NCBI GenBank assembly: GCA_036274495.1
Contig: DASUFP010000064.1
Span: 1-45,418, forward strand
Origin: DASUFP01 sp036274495
GTDB lineage: Bacteria > Bacteroidota > Bacteroidia > AKYH767-A > OLB10
Length of the DNA: 45,418 nt
Direction: 5' to 3'
Below are positions 31,004-39,925 of this stretch, one piece after another (the first letter of the stretch is position 1; each line of letters starts with the position of its first letter). Below the pieces are notes generated by a model that searched no databases, was not told where the DNA came from, and worked only from the letters and a program-made list of their open reading frames with translations. Made by a program: the position numbers and the translations under genes.

Positions 31004-33136
31004 GTGCAGGTTCGAAATATCAGAGTGGCTCTAGTGGGCAACCCCAACAGCGGCAAATCAACTGTTTTTAATCAGCTCACCGGCCTAAACCAAAAGATTG
31101 CAAATTTTCCGGGAGTAACTGTAGAAAAACGTTCGGGTTTTTGTCAGATTGGCAAAGCCGGTGAACCGGGACATACGGTAGCCGAAATTATTGACCTGCC
31201 CGGCACCTATAGCCTCTATCCCAAAACGCTGGAAGAGCAGGTTCCTTTTCAGGTCCTGTGCGACCCTTCAAATCCATCTCATCCCGATGTGGTTATCATA
31301 GTTGCCGACGGCACTAACTTAAAAAGGAGCCTCTTCCTCTGTTCGCAAATAGTTGATCTGAAAATCCCGAGTATCCTGGTTGTAAATATGATGGATCAGG
31401 TACGGAAAAGATCCATAACAATCGACTTCGACAAATTGTCGCACGGCCTTGGCATTAAAGTTATTCCAATGAATGCTTTGGGTGGTGAAGGGGTAATGGA
31501 GCTGAAAAAGGCTCTTGCCATTGAACTGCCGGTTCCTGCCACTGATTTTATTGATGCATCCGGAATTGCTCCTGAAGTGGTTGGTGCCATCCGGCAGCAG
31601 GTCCGACTGAACAGCAGTTATGCCGCATTTCAGGTTGCTAACAATCTTGAGGCAATCGGTTATTTTAAGTCGCACACCCACAAGCTTGAAAAAATAAGGG
31701 CCGCCTTAAAGGAGAATGATTTTGATCCTTCGCGTATGCAGGCGGTGGAGACGCTGGAACGGTATAAGGAAATTACCGAATTACTGCGCGACATTACATT
31801 TACTCCGGCCGCAGGGCAGGAAGGGTATTACCGCGGATTCACCAAACGCATCGATAATATTTTGCTTCACAAAGTGTGGGGTTATCTTATTTTTCTGGTG
31901 GTGATGTTTCTCCTGTTTCAGGCAGTTTTCGCGTGGGCTGCCTATCCTATGGAACTGGTAGATACTGCATTTGCCTGGATAAGCGGAATGGTTCATGACC
32001 TGTTGCCCAAAGGCATTTTGAATGATCTGCTTGTCGAAGGAGTGCTGGCCGGTCTGGGTGGTGTGGTAATTTTCATCCCGCAGATTGCCCTGTTGTTTAT
32101 GTTCATTGCCATTCTCGAAGACACCGGATACATGACTCGGGTGAGCTTTATGATGGATAAGATGCTGCGTCGTTTTGGGTTAAACGGGCGTTCGGTAATA
32201 CCGCTTATCAGCGGCGTTGCCTGTGCCGTGCCTGCTATTATGTCGACCCGTACAATAAAAAGCTGGAAGGAGCGGCTGATCACCATTTTTGTGACGCCGC
32301 TTATGAGTTGCTCTGCCCGGCTGCCTGTTTACACACTGCTGATTGCATTAGTAGTACCTCAGCACAACTATGGCGGATTCATTAACCAGCAGGGCCTTGT
32401 CCTGATGGCGCTGTACCTGATAGGATTTGTAGCGGCATTAGGTTCGGCACTGGTTCTCAAGTGGATTATCAGAAGCCGTGAACGGGATTATTTTATCATG
32501 GAAATCCCTGTTTACCGAATGCCAAGGTGGAAAAATATAGGGCTGGCTATTTTTGAAAAAATCCGGATTTTTGTGTTCGATGCGGGAAAGGTAATTGTTG
32601 CTATTTCCGTTGTCTTGTGGGTGCTCTCCTCAACCGGACCCGGCGACTCGTTCCGTAAAGTAAACACGGCACTTCAGGAAAATGAACAGTTGGATAAAAC
32701 AGAAGTAAATAAACTGATGGCCGAAAAGCTGCGGCTTTCTTATGCAGGGGTTATTGGCAGGGCTATGGAACCGGCTATTGCTCCGCTGGGATTTGACTGG
32801 AAAATTGGAATTGCCTTGATAACCAGTTTTGCAGCCCGGGAGGTATTTGTTGGTACCATGTCGACTATTTACAGCGTTGGCAGTACCGAGGCCAATACTG
32901 CCACTGTACGCGAGAAAATGATGGCCGAAATCAACCCTGATACGGGGCTTCCGCGCTATAACCTGGCTGTTGGGTGGTCGCTGATGTTGTTTTACGCGTT
33001 CGCCATGCAATGTATGAGCACGCTTGCAGTTGTTCGTCGTGAAACGGGTAGCTGGAAATGGCCGCTTTTTCAATTTGCATTTATGGGAGTTTTGGCCTAC
33101 ATTTCGTCTTTCTTAGTCTATCGGTTTTTAAGCTGA
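31004..33136 (+). CDS. feoB: Ferrous iron transporter FeoB
   Basis: This 710-residue permease imports Fe(II). The N-terminal GTPase has G1 GNPNSGKST, G2 in PGVTVEK, G3 DLPGTYSL and G4 in NMMDQ. The membrane domain from about residue 285 holds the two Gate motifs, with GVACAVPAIMSTRTIKSW and LMSCSARLPVYTLLI conserved. A third region ends ISSFLVYRFLS. Start is GTG at 31004; the only other candidates lie inside the G domain. The stop is 9 nt before the next gene, so SprT-like and aminotransferase genes may be cotranscribed. No FeoC follows. Confidence 0.96.
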   Translation: MQVRNIRVALVGNPNSGKSTVFNQLTGLNQKIANFPGVTVEKRSGFCQIGKAGEPGHTVAEIIDLPGTYSLYPKTLEEQVPFQVLCDPSNPSHPDVVIIVADGTNLKRSLFLCSQIVDLKIPSILVVNMMDQVRKRSITIDFDKLSHGLGIKVIPMNALGGEGVMELKKALAIELPVPATDFIDASGIAPEVVGAIRQQVRLNSSYAAFQVANNLEAIGYFKSHTHKLEKIRAALKENDFDPSRMQAVETLERYKEITELLRDITFTPAAGQEGYYRGFTKRIDNILLHKVWGYLIFLVVMFLLFQAVFAWAAYPMELVDTAFAWISGMVHDLLPKGILNDLLVEGVLAGLGGVVIFIPQIALLFMFIAILEDTGYMTRVSFMMDKMLRRFGLNGRSVIPLISGVACAVPAIMSTRTIKSWKERLITIFVTPLMSCSARLPVYTLLIALVVPQHNYGGFINQQGLVLMALYLIGFVAALGSALVLKWIIRSRERDYFIMEIPVYRMPRWKNIGLAIFEKIRIFVFDAGKVIVAISVVLWVLSSTGPGDSFRKVNTALQENEQLDKTEVNKLMAEKLRLSYAGVIGRAMEPAIAPLGFDWKIGIALITSFAAREVFVGTMSTIYSVGSTEANTATVREKMMAEINPDTGLPRYNLAVGWSLMLFYAFAMQCMSTLAVVRRETGSWKWPLFQFAFMGVLAYISSFLVYRFLS

Positions 33137-33145
33137 ATTTCTTCC

Positions 33146-33814
33146 GTGAATCTTACTGAACTCCGCTCAGCATTTTCCAAATACGTTCCTGCAAAGGCAC
33201 TTGATTCGTGCATCGACTGGATAGCGGAACACCGTATTTCGGTACGTATTACCCGCAGCAGGCATACCAAGTACGGCGATTACAGACCTCCTTTCGACGG
33301 AAAGGGGCACCGTATTTCCATCAACCACGACCTTAACAAATATGCCTTTCTGCTCACCTTTACGCACGAAGTGGCGCATCTGATTACCTATAACAAGTAC
33401 CGCCTTAAAGTTGACCCTCATGGAAGGGAGTGGAAACATGAGTTTAAAAAAATAATGACTCCGCTATTGTTTGGCGGCATCTTTCCCAGGGAACTGGTAC
33501 TTGCCATCAACAATTACATCTCGAATCCTGCCGCAAGCAGCTGCAGCGATATCGAACTGATGAGAACGCTCAGCAAATACGATAAGCGTGACCAGCAATG
33601 GAAACTGCTTGAAGAGCTGCGGTTGAATACCCATTTCAGAATACGTACCGGAAGAGAATTTATTAAAGGTGAACTCAAGCAAAAAAACTTTTGCTGTACC
33701 TGTGTAAAATCGCGTCACCAGTATTTTATCAACCCGCTTACCGAAGTTCAGGTGGTGCGGCCCGGATCTGGCGCTCCCGGAAAGAAAACGAAAACTCCAA
33801 AATTTAAAAACTGA
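33146..33814 (+). CDS. SprT-like zinc metalloprotein
   Basis: The 222-residue protein has the zinc metallopeptidase signature HEVAH (H74, E75, H78) in FLLTFTHEVAHLITYN, with H92 and H98 in DPHGREWKHEF as a further ligand candidate. This is the SprT/SprT-like arrangement, related to the Spartan DNA-protein crosslink proteases. A C-terminal CCTC cluster near 182 could be a second metal site, and the tail is Lys/Pro-rich. Start is GTG at 33146, 9 nt after feoB. The stop overlaps the next ATG by one base. Role is unknown; a protease on DNA-bound proteins is a family-based inference. Confidence 0.8.
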   Translation: MNLTELRSAFSKYVPAKALDSCIDWIAEHRISVRITRSRHTKYGDYRPPFDGKGHRISINHDLNKYAFLLTFTHEVAHLITYNKYRLKVDPHGREWKHEFKKIMTPLLFGGIFPRELVLAINNYISNPAASSCSDIELMRTLSKYDKRDQQWKLLEELRLNTHFRIRTGREFIKGELKQKNFCCTCVKSRHQYFINPLTEVQVVRPGSGAPGKKTKTPKFKN

Positions 33815-35097
33815 TGGCTTTGACTGAAAATGTGATGCAGCAAGTGGTGTCGGATATGGCTGATACACTTATAGCCTCTGAGATTATTAAACAGGCGAAC
33901 GAAATCAACGAAAAAATAAAAAAGGGCGCGAAAATTTACAACCTTACTATTGGTGATTTTGATCCTTCTGTTTTTCCGATTCCTGCAACATTACTCGAAG
34001 AAATTATTTCCGCCTACAAACATGGTCATACCAATTATCCTATGGCCAGCGGCATGCCTGACCTGCGAAAAGCGGTAAGTGAATTTGTAAAAGAATACCA
34101 GCGGCTCGATTACAATCAGGAGGAGGTGCTGATCTCCGGTGGCTCACGGCCGCTTATATACGCAGTTTATAAGGCGCTCATAAATCCCGGCGACAAAGTG
34201 CTCTTTCCGGTACCGTCCTGGAACAATAATCACTATTGTCATTTATCGGGTGCCGTACCGGTGATGGTTGAAACCACATCCGAAACCGATTTTATGCCGG
34301 TAGCTTCACAGCTGGCTCCTTATATCCGTGAAGCGCGTATGATAGCACTTTGCTCCCCTTTAAATCCAACCGGAACAGTATTCACACGGGAGTCGTTACA
34401 GGAAATTTGTAAGCTTGTTGCTGATGAAAACAAACGCCGTATCGGTACCGACAGGCCACTCTTTATTTTGTACGATCAGGTATATTCGATATTGTGTTTT
34501 GGGAATTCAAAACATCATGATCCTGTCAGTCTCAATCCTGAATTGCGGGAATATACCATTTGCATTGATGGTATTTCAAAGGCATTTGCTGCAACGGGTG
34601 TACGTGTAGGGTGGGCCTTTGGTCCTATGTCGGTCATAGGTAAAATGCGCGCAATACTTTCTCATGTAGGCGCATGGGCTCCCAAGGCCGAACAGGTTGC
34701 AACAGCCCGGTTTCTGCAAAATAAAAATGCAGTGCACCATTTTCTGAACCATTTCAGACAGGAAATTGAAGAACGTCTGAACGGATTTTATCTTGGATTT
34801 CTTGGACTCCGCAGTGAAGGGTTTCATGTTGATGCAATTGCTCCCCAGGCTGCAATCTATCTTACCGTTCAGTTTGATTTAATTGGAATGCGAACAGCCT
34901 CCGGTGCTATTTTGCATACGACTGAAGATGTAACCAATTTTTTGTGTGATGCTGCAGGATTGGGAATAGTGCCCTTCTCATCGTTTGGTTCTGAGACAAA
35001 TGGCAGCTGGTACCGACTTTCGGTTGGCGTTGCTAAAAAGCAGGATATTCCTGTAATCATGGGCAATCTGCGCGACGCGCTGGCCTCTCTGAGCTGA
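33814..35097 (+). CDS. Aminotransferase class I/II, PLP-dependent
   Basis: The 427-residue PLP enzyme has fold type I features: YNLTIGDFDPSVFPIP at the N-terminus, GGSRPLIYAVYKAL near 110-125, the substrate-binding CSPLNPTGTVFTRESL, YDQVYSILCF and the Schiff-base lysine K256 in DGISKAFAATGVRVGW. It converts an amino acid and a 2-oxo acid. Aspartate, tyrosine and broad-range LL-DAP-type aminotransferases are all possible; nothing in sequence or context fixes the substrate. Its ATG overlaps the SprT-like stop by one base (TGATG), so the two are cotranscribed. Confidence 0.9.
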   Translation: MALTENVMQQVVSDMADTLIASEIIKQANEINEKIKKGAKIYNLTIGDFDPSVFPIPATLLEEIISAYKHGHTNYPMASGMPDLRKAVSEFVKEYQRLDYNQEEVLISGGSRPLIYAVYKALINPGDKVLFPVPSWNNNHYCHLSGAVPVMVETTSETDFMPVASQLAPYIREARMIALCSPLNPTGTVFTRESLQEICKLVADENKRRIGTDRPLFILYDQVYSILCFGNSKHHDPVSLNPELREYTICIDGISKAFAATGVRVGWAFGPMSVIGKMRAILSHVGAWAPKAEQVATARFLQNKNAVHHFLNHFRQEIEERLNGFYLGFLGLRSEGFHVDAIAPQAAIYLTVQFDLIGMRTASGAILHTTEDVTNFLCDAAGLGIVPFSSFGSETNGSWYRLSVGVAKKQDIPVIMGNLRDALASLS

Positions 35098-35212
35098 TTA
35101 TCTGCTTTTTCCTTCTCCTGTGTCTCCCATTTTTAAAAACTTTTATGTTGCTTTGCAATGATTTTCAAAAAAAGATGCTGTTTTCATAAGGGGCATCTGC
35201 TGATCACGATCC

Positions 35213-36298
35213 ATGAACAATAACTATTGCGTAATAATGGCCGGCGGAATCGGGAGCCGGTTCTGGCCTATGAGCCGAAATGCCAACCCGAAACAGTTCC
35301 TCGATATACTGGGTACCGGTAAAACACTGATACGGCAGACATATGAGCGTTTCCTTAAAATATGTCCTCCTGAAAATATTTATGTTGTCACAAACGAATC
35401 GTACGTGTCGCTTGTGCTGAATCAAATTCCTGAACTCGCTCCCGCACAAGTTCTCAGTGAACCCTATCGGAAAAATACTGCTCCCTGTATTGCGTATGCC
35501 AGCTATAAAATTTCGGCAATCAACTCCGGTGCCCGGATTATAGTAGCGCCCAGTGACCATGTAATTCTTGATGAACCGGCATTTATTAAAGCAGTTGAAA
35601 AAGGTCTCGACTTTGTCGGCGACAGCAGCAGCTTGTTAACGCTTGGAATTCAGCCAAGCCGGCCCGATACAGGTTATGGCTACATTCAGTTTATTGACGA
35701 CAAAAAACAGGAGGAGAATAAAATTTCAAGAGTCAAGACTTTTACTGAAAAGCCGAACCTTGAGATGGCCAATTTTTTTCTGAAGACCGGTGAATTTTTA
35801 TGGAATGCAGGAATTTTTCTGTGGAATGTAAATTCGATATTAAAAGCGATCGAAGATTATCTTCCTGAAATCAGCGCGCTTTTCAGCGAAGCGGCAGATC
35901 ATTTTGGAGGTGACGAAGAGGCTGCATTTATTCGTAAAGCCTATGAGCAGTGCACCAACATCTCAATTGATTTTGGTGTAATGGAAAAGGCTAAAAATGT
36001 GTTTGTGATGAGCGCCGATATAGGCTGGAGTGACCTGGGAACCTATGGTTCACTTTATGAACACATCCATCACGACGCGAACGCGAATGCTGTAGTAGGG
36101 AAAAACGTAATGCTATACGACTCTCAGAATTGTATCGTAAATGTGCCTAAGGATAAACTGGTAGTAATTCAGGGTCTGGATGACTACATTGTTGTTGAAT
36201 CGAACAATGTACTTTTAGTATGTAAGAAGGAAGATGAACAACAGATCAGGCAGTTTGTAAACGATGTGAAACTGACAAAGGGAGATAAATTTATCTGA
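35213..36298 (+). CDS. manC: Mannose-1-phosphate guanylyltransferase
   Basis: The 361-residue enzyme makes GDP-mannose from GTP and mannose-1-phosphate. The N-terminal signature MAGGIGSRFWPMSRNANPKQF spans about residues 9-29, and FTEKPNL, NAGIFLWNV and DIGWSDLGTYGSL are the conserved nucleotide-sugar segments. The C-terminus ends shortly after the left-handed helix region, so it lacks the fused phosphomannose isomerase cupin of bifunctional enzymes. GDP-mannose feeds glycan and lipid-linked mannose synthesis; the GT2 next door may use it. Convergent with that gene, only 6 nt apart. Confidence 0.93.
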   Translation: MNNNYCVIMAGGIGSRFWPMSRNANPKQFLDILGTGKTLIRQTYERFLKICPPENIYVVTNESYVSLVLNQIPELAPAQVLSEPYRKNTAPCIAYASYKISAINSGARIIVAPSDHVILDEPAFIKAVEKGLDFVGDSSSLLTLGIQPSRPDTGYGYIQFIDDKKQEENKISRVKTFTEKPNLEMANFFLKTGEFLWNAGIFLWNVNSILKAIEDYLPEISALFSEAADHFGGDEEAAFIRKAYEQCTNISIDFGVMEKAKNVFVMSADIGWSDLGTYGSLYEHIHHDANANAVVGKNVMLYDSQNCIVNVPKDKLVVIQGLDDYIVVESNNVLLVCKKEDEQQIRQFVNDVKLTKGDKFI

Positions 36299-36304
36299 TC
36301 TGCT

Positions 36305-37042
36305 TTACTTTTTCTGCGTGTAGGTTCTGAAATAACTTTTCAGCTTCATTTCAATAACGCCAAAAAAGGCTTCTTTAAAAATCGAAGAACTCATCTTTGA
36401 TTCTCCTTCGCGCCGGTCGGTGAAAATAATAGGAACCTCAACAATCCTGAAACCGGATTTCCAGGAGGTAAACTTCATTTCAATCTGGAATGCATAGCCC
36501 ATAAATTTGATGTGGTCCATGTCGATGGTTTCCAGCACTTCACGGCGATAACATTTGAAGCCGGCCGTTGCATCACGAACCGGCATCCGGGTTATAAAGC
36601 GGACATAGGCGGAGGCGTAGTACGACATTATTACACGTCCGATTGGCCAGTTAACAACATTAACACCTTTAATGTACCTTGAGCCAATAGCTACGTCTGC
36701 ACCTCCTTCGGCGCAAGCCTCCAGCAAACGGGGAAGGTCGGCGGGATTATGCGAAAAATCGGCATCCATTTCGAAAATGTAACCGTAATCTCTTTGCAGT
36801 GCCCAGTGAAATCCGTGGATATATGCAGTACCCAGGCCCATCTTACCGGCCCGTTCTTCAATAAAAATACGGGTGGGATGCAATGCCATCAGCTTCTTTA
36901 CAATAGCGGCTGTGCCGTCTTTTGAATTGTCGTCGACTACCAGAATATGGAAATCACCCGGTTGCTTCAACACCTCGAGCAATATTGCTTCGATGTTGTC
37001 CTTTTCGTTGTAGGTGGGTATAATTACAAGCGGGGTGAGCAA
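36305..37042 (-). CDS. Polyprenol-phosphate mannosyltransferase-like GT2
   Basis: The 245-residue cytoplasmic-face enzyme resembles dolichol-phosphate mannose synthase (Dpm1). It starts MLTPLVIIPTYNEKDNIEAI, has VVDDNSKDGT, the metal-binding DMDADFSHNP, VAIGSRYIKG, and TAGFKCYRREVL. It lacks C-terminal membrane segments, as in soluble Dpm1 forms. It would transfer mannose from GDP-mannose to a polyprenyl phosphate. Start is TTG at 37042; the upstream frame is open but has no ATG. Neighbouring manC makes GDP-mannose, consistent with use here, though the donor is not provable from sequence. Confidence 0.88.
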   Translation of the reverse strand: MLTPLVIIPTYNEKDNIEAILLEVLKQPGDFHILVVDDNSKDGTAAIVKKLMALHPTRIFIEERAGKMGLGTAYIHGFHWALQRDYGYIFEMDADFSHNPADLPRLLEACAEGGADVAIGSRYIKGVNVVNWPIGRVIMSYYASAYVRFITRMPVRDATAGFKCYRREVLETIDMDHIKFMGYAFQIEMKFTSWKSGFRIVEVPIIFTDRREGESKMSSSIFKEAFFGVIEMKLKSYFRTYTQKK

Positions 37043-37128
37043 GGTGATTATTTGATTAATGTTGGAATGGTTTTCTGTGGACAGCAGGGGAATGTTGAGA
37101 CTGCAGTGAATGTAGTGTTATTACAATG

Positions 37129-38103
37129 TTACCATTTGAGCAGCCATGCAAAAATTAACGGCGCCACAATAGTAGCATCTGATTCGACAATAAATTTTGG
37201 AGTTTTAATATCCAGTTTACCCCAGGTGATTTTTTCGTTGGGAACAGCCCCGGAGTAAGAACCGTAACTTGTAGTTGAATCGGAAATCTGGCAGAAGTAA
37301 CTCCAGAAGGGTACATCGTGCATTTCCATATCCTGATATAACATTGGCACAACACAAATAGGAAAATCACCCGCAATACCACCGCCGATCTGGAAAAAGC
37401 CGACCCCTTTTCCCGATGCATTTTTTGTGTACCAGTCTGCCAGCCAGGTCATGTATTCGATTCCCGATTTCATGGTAGTAGCTTTCAACTCCCCTTTAAT
37501 GCAATAAGAAGCAAAAATATTGCCCATGGTGCTGTCTTCCCATCCGGGTACAATTATCGGCAGGTTGCGTTCGGCGGCAGCAATCATCCAGCTGTGCTTT
37601 ACATCAATCTCATAATGTTCTTTCATTGCTCCTGAAAGCAAGAGTTTGTACATAAATTCATGCGGAAAGTAGCGCTCGCCTTTTGTTTCGGCCTCTTTCC
37701 AGATTTTTACAATGTGTTTCTGAATTCTTCTGAAAGCTTCTTCCTCCGGTATACAGGTATCGGTAACGCGGTTAAACCCATGCTCCAGTAAATCCCACTC
37801 TTCCTGAGGGCTCAGATCGCGGTAATTGGGTACGCGTTTGTAATGACTGTGCGCTACCAGGTTCATAATATCTTCCTCAAGGTTGGCACCCGTGCAGGAG
37901 ATAATATCCACCTTGCCTTGTCGGATCATTTCAGCCAGAGAAATCCCCAGCTCCGCAGTACTCATGGCCCCGGCCAATGTTATCATCATTTTACCCCCTT
38001 CAAGCAAATGCTGTTCATAGCCTTTAGCAGCATCCATAAGTGCTGCAGCATTAAAATGACGGTAATGGTATTCTATAAAGTTTGAAACAGGTCCACGGTT
38101 CAT
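37129..38103 (-). CDS. Deoxyhypusine synthase-like protein
   Basis: The 324-residue NAD-dependent enzyme matches the DHS family: MMITLAGAMSTAELGISLAE, CTGANLEEDIMNLVAH, RVPNYRDLSPQEEWDLL, VPGWEDSTMGN and SYSGAVPNEKITWGKLD. The lysine that carries the aminobutyl intermediate in eukaryotic DHS is kept (K296 in WGK). Bacteria lack eIF5A, so the usual substrate is absent; bacterial homologues are proposed to act in polyamine chemistry such as homospermidine formation. The frame reaches TTG 38133, but a TAAATTTG box at 38131-38138 overlaps it, so ATG 38103 (MNRGPVSNFIEYHYRHFN) was chosen. Confidence 0.88.
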   Translation of the reverse strand: MNRGPVSNFIEYHYRHFNAAALMDAAKGYEQHLLEGGKMMITLAGAMSTAELGISLAEMIRQGKVDIISCTGANLEEDIMNLVAHSHYKRVPNYRDLSPQEEWDLLEHGFNRVTDTCIPEEEAFRRIQKHIVKIWKEAETKGERYFPHEFMYKLLLSGAMKEHYEIDVKHSWMIAAAERNLPIIVPGWEDSTMGNIFASYCIKGELKATTMKSGIEYMTWLADWYTKNASGKGVGFFQIGGGIAGDFPICVVPMLYQDMEMHDVPFWSYFCQISDSTTSYGSYSGAVPNEKITWGKLDIKTPKFIVESDATIVAPLIFAWLLKW

Positions 38104-38130
38104 ATTGTAAAGTTTTGATCTTTCAGCGGG

Positions 38131-38138
38131 CAAATTTA
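38131..38138 (-). promoter_or_regulatory. -7 element of the DHS-like gene
   Basis: On the minus strand TAAATTTG matches TAnnTTTG. Transcription would start near 38124, leaving about 20 nt before ATG 38103 and ruling out the upstream in-frame TTG. No clear -33 element is visible. Confidence 0.55.
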
Positions 38139-38558
38139 CACAAAAGTACCATGATTACTTCATGAAGAAGTCATGAAACAAATCCCACATATTAAACTTA
38201 AACAGAGCTCTCCCGGAAGGGTAACCGTATCGCTTTCAAAGGAATGAATATTTGGCTGCAGTCCTGTTGTTGATATTTGTACAGCACCCGTAAAACCGGC
38301 CGGAGGTGAAATCAGCCCTGCATATATATGTTGTACAGCCCAAAAGACAAACGGCATTCGAATACTGATCCGAAAGCCGATGGTGTTGAACTTGTATGAT
38401 TTGAAATGATTTGTACCAAAATTCTTATTGGATGATTTGAAATGCAAAAAAAGTATGTCCTGATGATTGAGGAACCGGTTTGTTTATCTGAATGCAGTTA
38501 TCGCGTTTCGAAAAGAAAAAATGTTCTGAAAATTGTTTAATCTGATTTCTCAATTTTT
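38139..38558. other. Intergenic stretch with no confident gene
   Basis: About 420 bp separate the DHS-like promoter from the alpha/beta hydrolase stop. The longest frame (95 codons, minus, 38160-38447) has no recognisable domain, signal or promoter and looks accidental. No strong hairpin, repeat or tRNA-like structure was seen. It may contain a decayed gene. Confidence 0.6.
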
Positions 38559-39335
38559 TCAGGATGTGCATTTTCTTATTTCAGGCAGCAGTGTCTGCAG
38601 CAGCCATTCGGGGTTGTCGGCGTGCACCCAGTGACCTGCTCCCGGAGCAGTGAGAATTTTTGATGTTGGAAACAGCAGTTCAATTTCTTTCTTGTCGTTA
38701 TCGCCGATGTAATCTGACTTTTGACCTCTGATGAAAAGAGCGGGAAGCAAACAGGGATGTGCGGAATGAATTACCGCGCCGACATTTTCAATTGATGCTG
38801 AAATGGAATTCAGATCAAATCGCCACTCAAATTGATCTTTTTCTTTCCGGTATAAATTTTTGAGCAAAAATTGTCTCACTCCCGGTTCCGGAATATGTGA
38901 CATCAATAGTTCTTCGGCTTCCTTTCTTGATTGTAATGTTGAAAGATTTATGGCTTTTAGTCCTGCAATAATCTTTTGATGATGGGGTGTATAATAACGT
39001 GGCGCTATGTCGATAACAGTGATGCCGCGCAGCAAACCGGGTTGTGTAAGCGCCAGCTGCATGGTCACTTTTCCTCCTAATGAATGTCCAATCAGGTATA
39101 CGGGTTCTTTGCAGGTGGTTTGGATGCAAGAGGCAACATCTGCGGCCATCGACGAAAAATCAAAAACAGGTGAATGGGGCGACTGTCCGTGGTTTCTCAA
39201 ATCAACTGTTAATACCCTGAAACCTGAGGCAGCCAGCTCCCGGGCAAATGTCTGCCAGTTATCCGATGAGCCGAATAGTCCATGCAGAATGACAACTGAA
39301 GGTCCGGTGCCCGTTTCCCTGTAAAATAAATTCAT
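38559..39335 (-). CDS. Alpha/beta hydrolase, YbfF-like esterase
   Basis: The 258-residue enzyme has the alpha/beta hydrolase fold: oxyanion-hole segment VVILHGLFGSSDNW (14-27), DLRNHGQSPHS near 45-55, nucleophile S85 in GHSLGGKV and catalytic His in GAGHWVHAD near 237. It resembles the YbfF esterase group acting on small acyl esters or thioesters. A TATCTTTG box lies 5 nt upstream of the ATG, giving at most a one- or two-base leader. It is monocistronic and faces away from the acetyltransferase. Substrate is unknown. Confidence 0.85.
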   Translation of the reverse strand: MNLFYRETGTGPSVVILHGLFGSSDNWQTFARELAASGFRVLTVDLRNHGQSPHSPVFDFSSMAADVASCIQTTCKEPVYLIGHSLGGKVTMQLALTQPGLLRGITVIDIAPRYYTPHHQKIIAGLKAINLSTLQSRKEAEELLMSHIPEPGVRQFLLKNLYRKEKDQFEWRFDLNSISASIENVGAVIHSAHPCLLPALFIRGQKSDYIGDNDKKEIELLFPTSKILTAPGAGHWVHADNPEWLLQTLLPEIRKCTS

Positions 39336-39339
39336 AGGG

Positions 39340-39347
39340 CAAAGATA
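39340..39347 (-). promoter_or_regulatory. -7 element, possible leaderless start
   Basis: On the minus strand TATCTTTG matches TAnnTTTG and ends 5 nt from ATG 39335. Transcription at the usual 6-7 nt would begin at or next to the ATG. A TTG 14 nt upstream is closer than normal. Confidence 0.4.
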
Positions 39348-39425
39348 GCTGAATAGCCTTGCAATGAGCCGCGGCAGGTCTGTTACAAGTTTAAAATTTC
39401 ATTCGTAGCATGACTTATAATTGAT

Positions 39426-39433
39426 TAATTTCG
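39426..39433 (+). promoter_or_regulatory. -7-like element upstream of the SSAT-like gene
   Basis: TAATTTCG differs from TAnnTTTG at one position. It predicts a start near 39440 and a leader of about 9 nt before ATG 39449. It would drive the acetyltransferase, lysC and COX15 genes. Confidence 0.45.
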
Positions 39434-39448
39434 CACCCGCTTTCAGTT

Positions 39449-39925
39449 ATGGATACACTAATCAGAAAAGGCCGTAAAGGTGATATTCCGGATGTTCTGC
39501 AGCTTATCAGGGAGCTGGCCCTATTTGAAAAGGCGCCCGGAGAAGTTACTAATACAGAAGCCGATATGCTTAAAGATGGGTTTGGTGAACACCCTGTCTT
39601 TTATTTGCTTGTTGCCGAAACAGATGGTAAGGTAACCGGTATGGCAATTTATTTCATGAAATATTCTACCTGGAAAGGCAAGGGGATTTACCTTGACGAC
39701 ATTGTTGTGAATGAGCAGTTCAGAGGTAATGGCATAGGAGCAATGTTGCTCGATGGAGTTGTAAAACATGCGGCTGCACTGGGAGCAAAGCAATTGCACT
39801 GGCAGGTACTCGACTGGAATGAACCCGCTATCAGGTTTTATAAAAAGTACAATGCCTCGTTCGATGGGGAATGGATCAACTGTAAACTTACCGAATCGCA
39901 AATACAAAATATCGCCACTGCATGA
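39449..39925 (+). CDS. GNAT acetyltransferase, SSAT/thialysine type
   Basis: The 158-residue GNAT resembles spermidine/spermine or thialysine N-acetyltransferases (SSAT2-like). Landmarks are IRKGRKGDIPDVLQLIRELA, LFEKAPGEV near 25-33, WKGKGIYLDDIVV near 75-87 and the acetyl-CoA loop NEQFRGNGIGAMLLD. Diamine or thialysine acetylation is likely but unproved. It overlaps lysC by 4 nt (ATGA), so the two are translationally coupled. A DHS-like protein of possible polyamine role is encoded nearby but on the other strand and in another transcript. Confidence 0.85.
   Translation: MDTLIRKGRKGDIPDVLQLIRELALFEKAPGEVTNTEADMLKDGFGEHPVFYLLVAETDGKVTGMAIYFMKYSTWKGKGIYLDDIVVNEQFRGNGIGAMLLDGVVKHAAALGAKQLHWQVLDWNEPAIRFYKKYNASFDGEWINCKLTESQIQNIATA

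Noticed and set aside
38160..38447. 95-codon minus-strand frame
   Set aside because: No domain, signal peptide, promoter or conserved motif, and its composition is not like the neighbouring genes.
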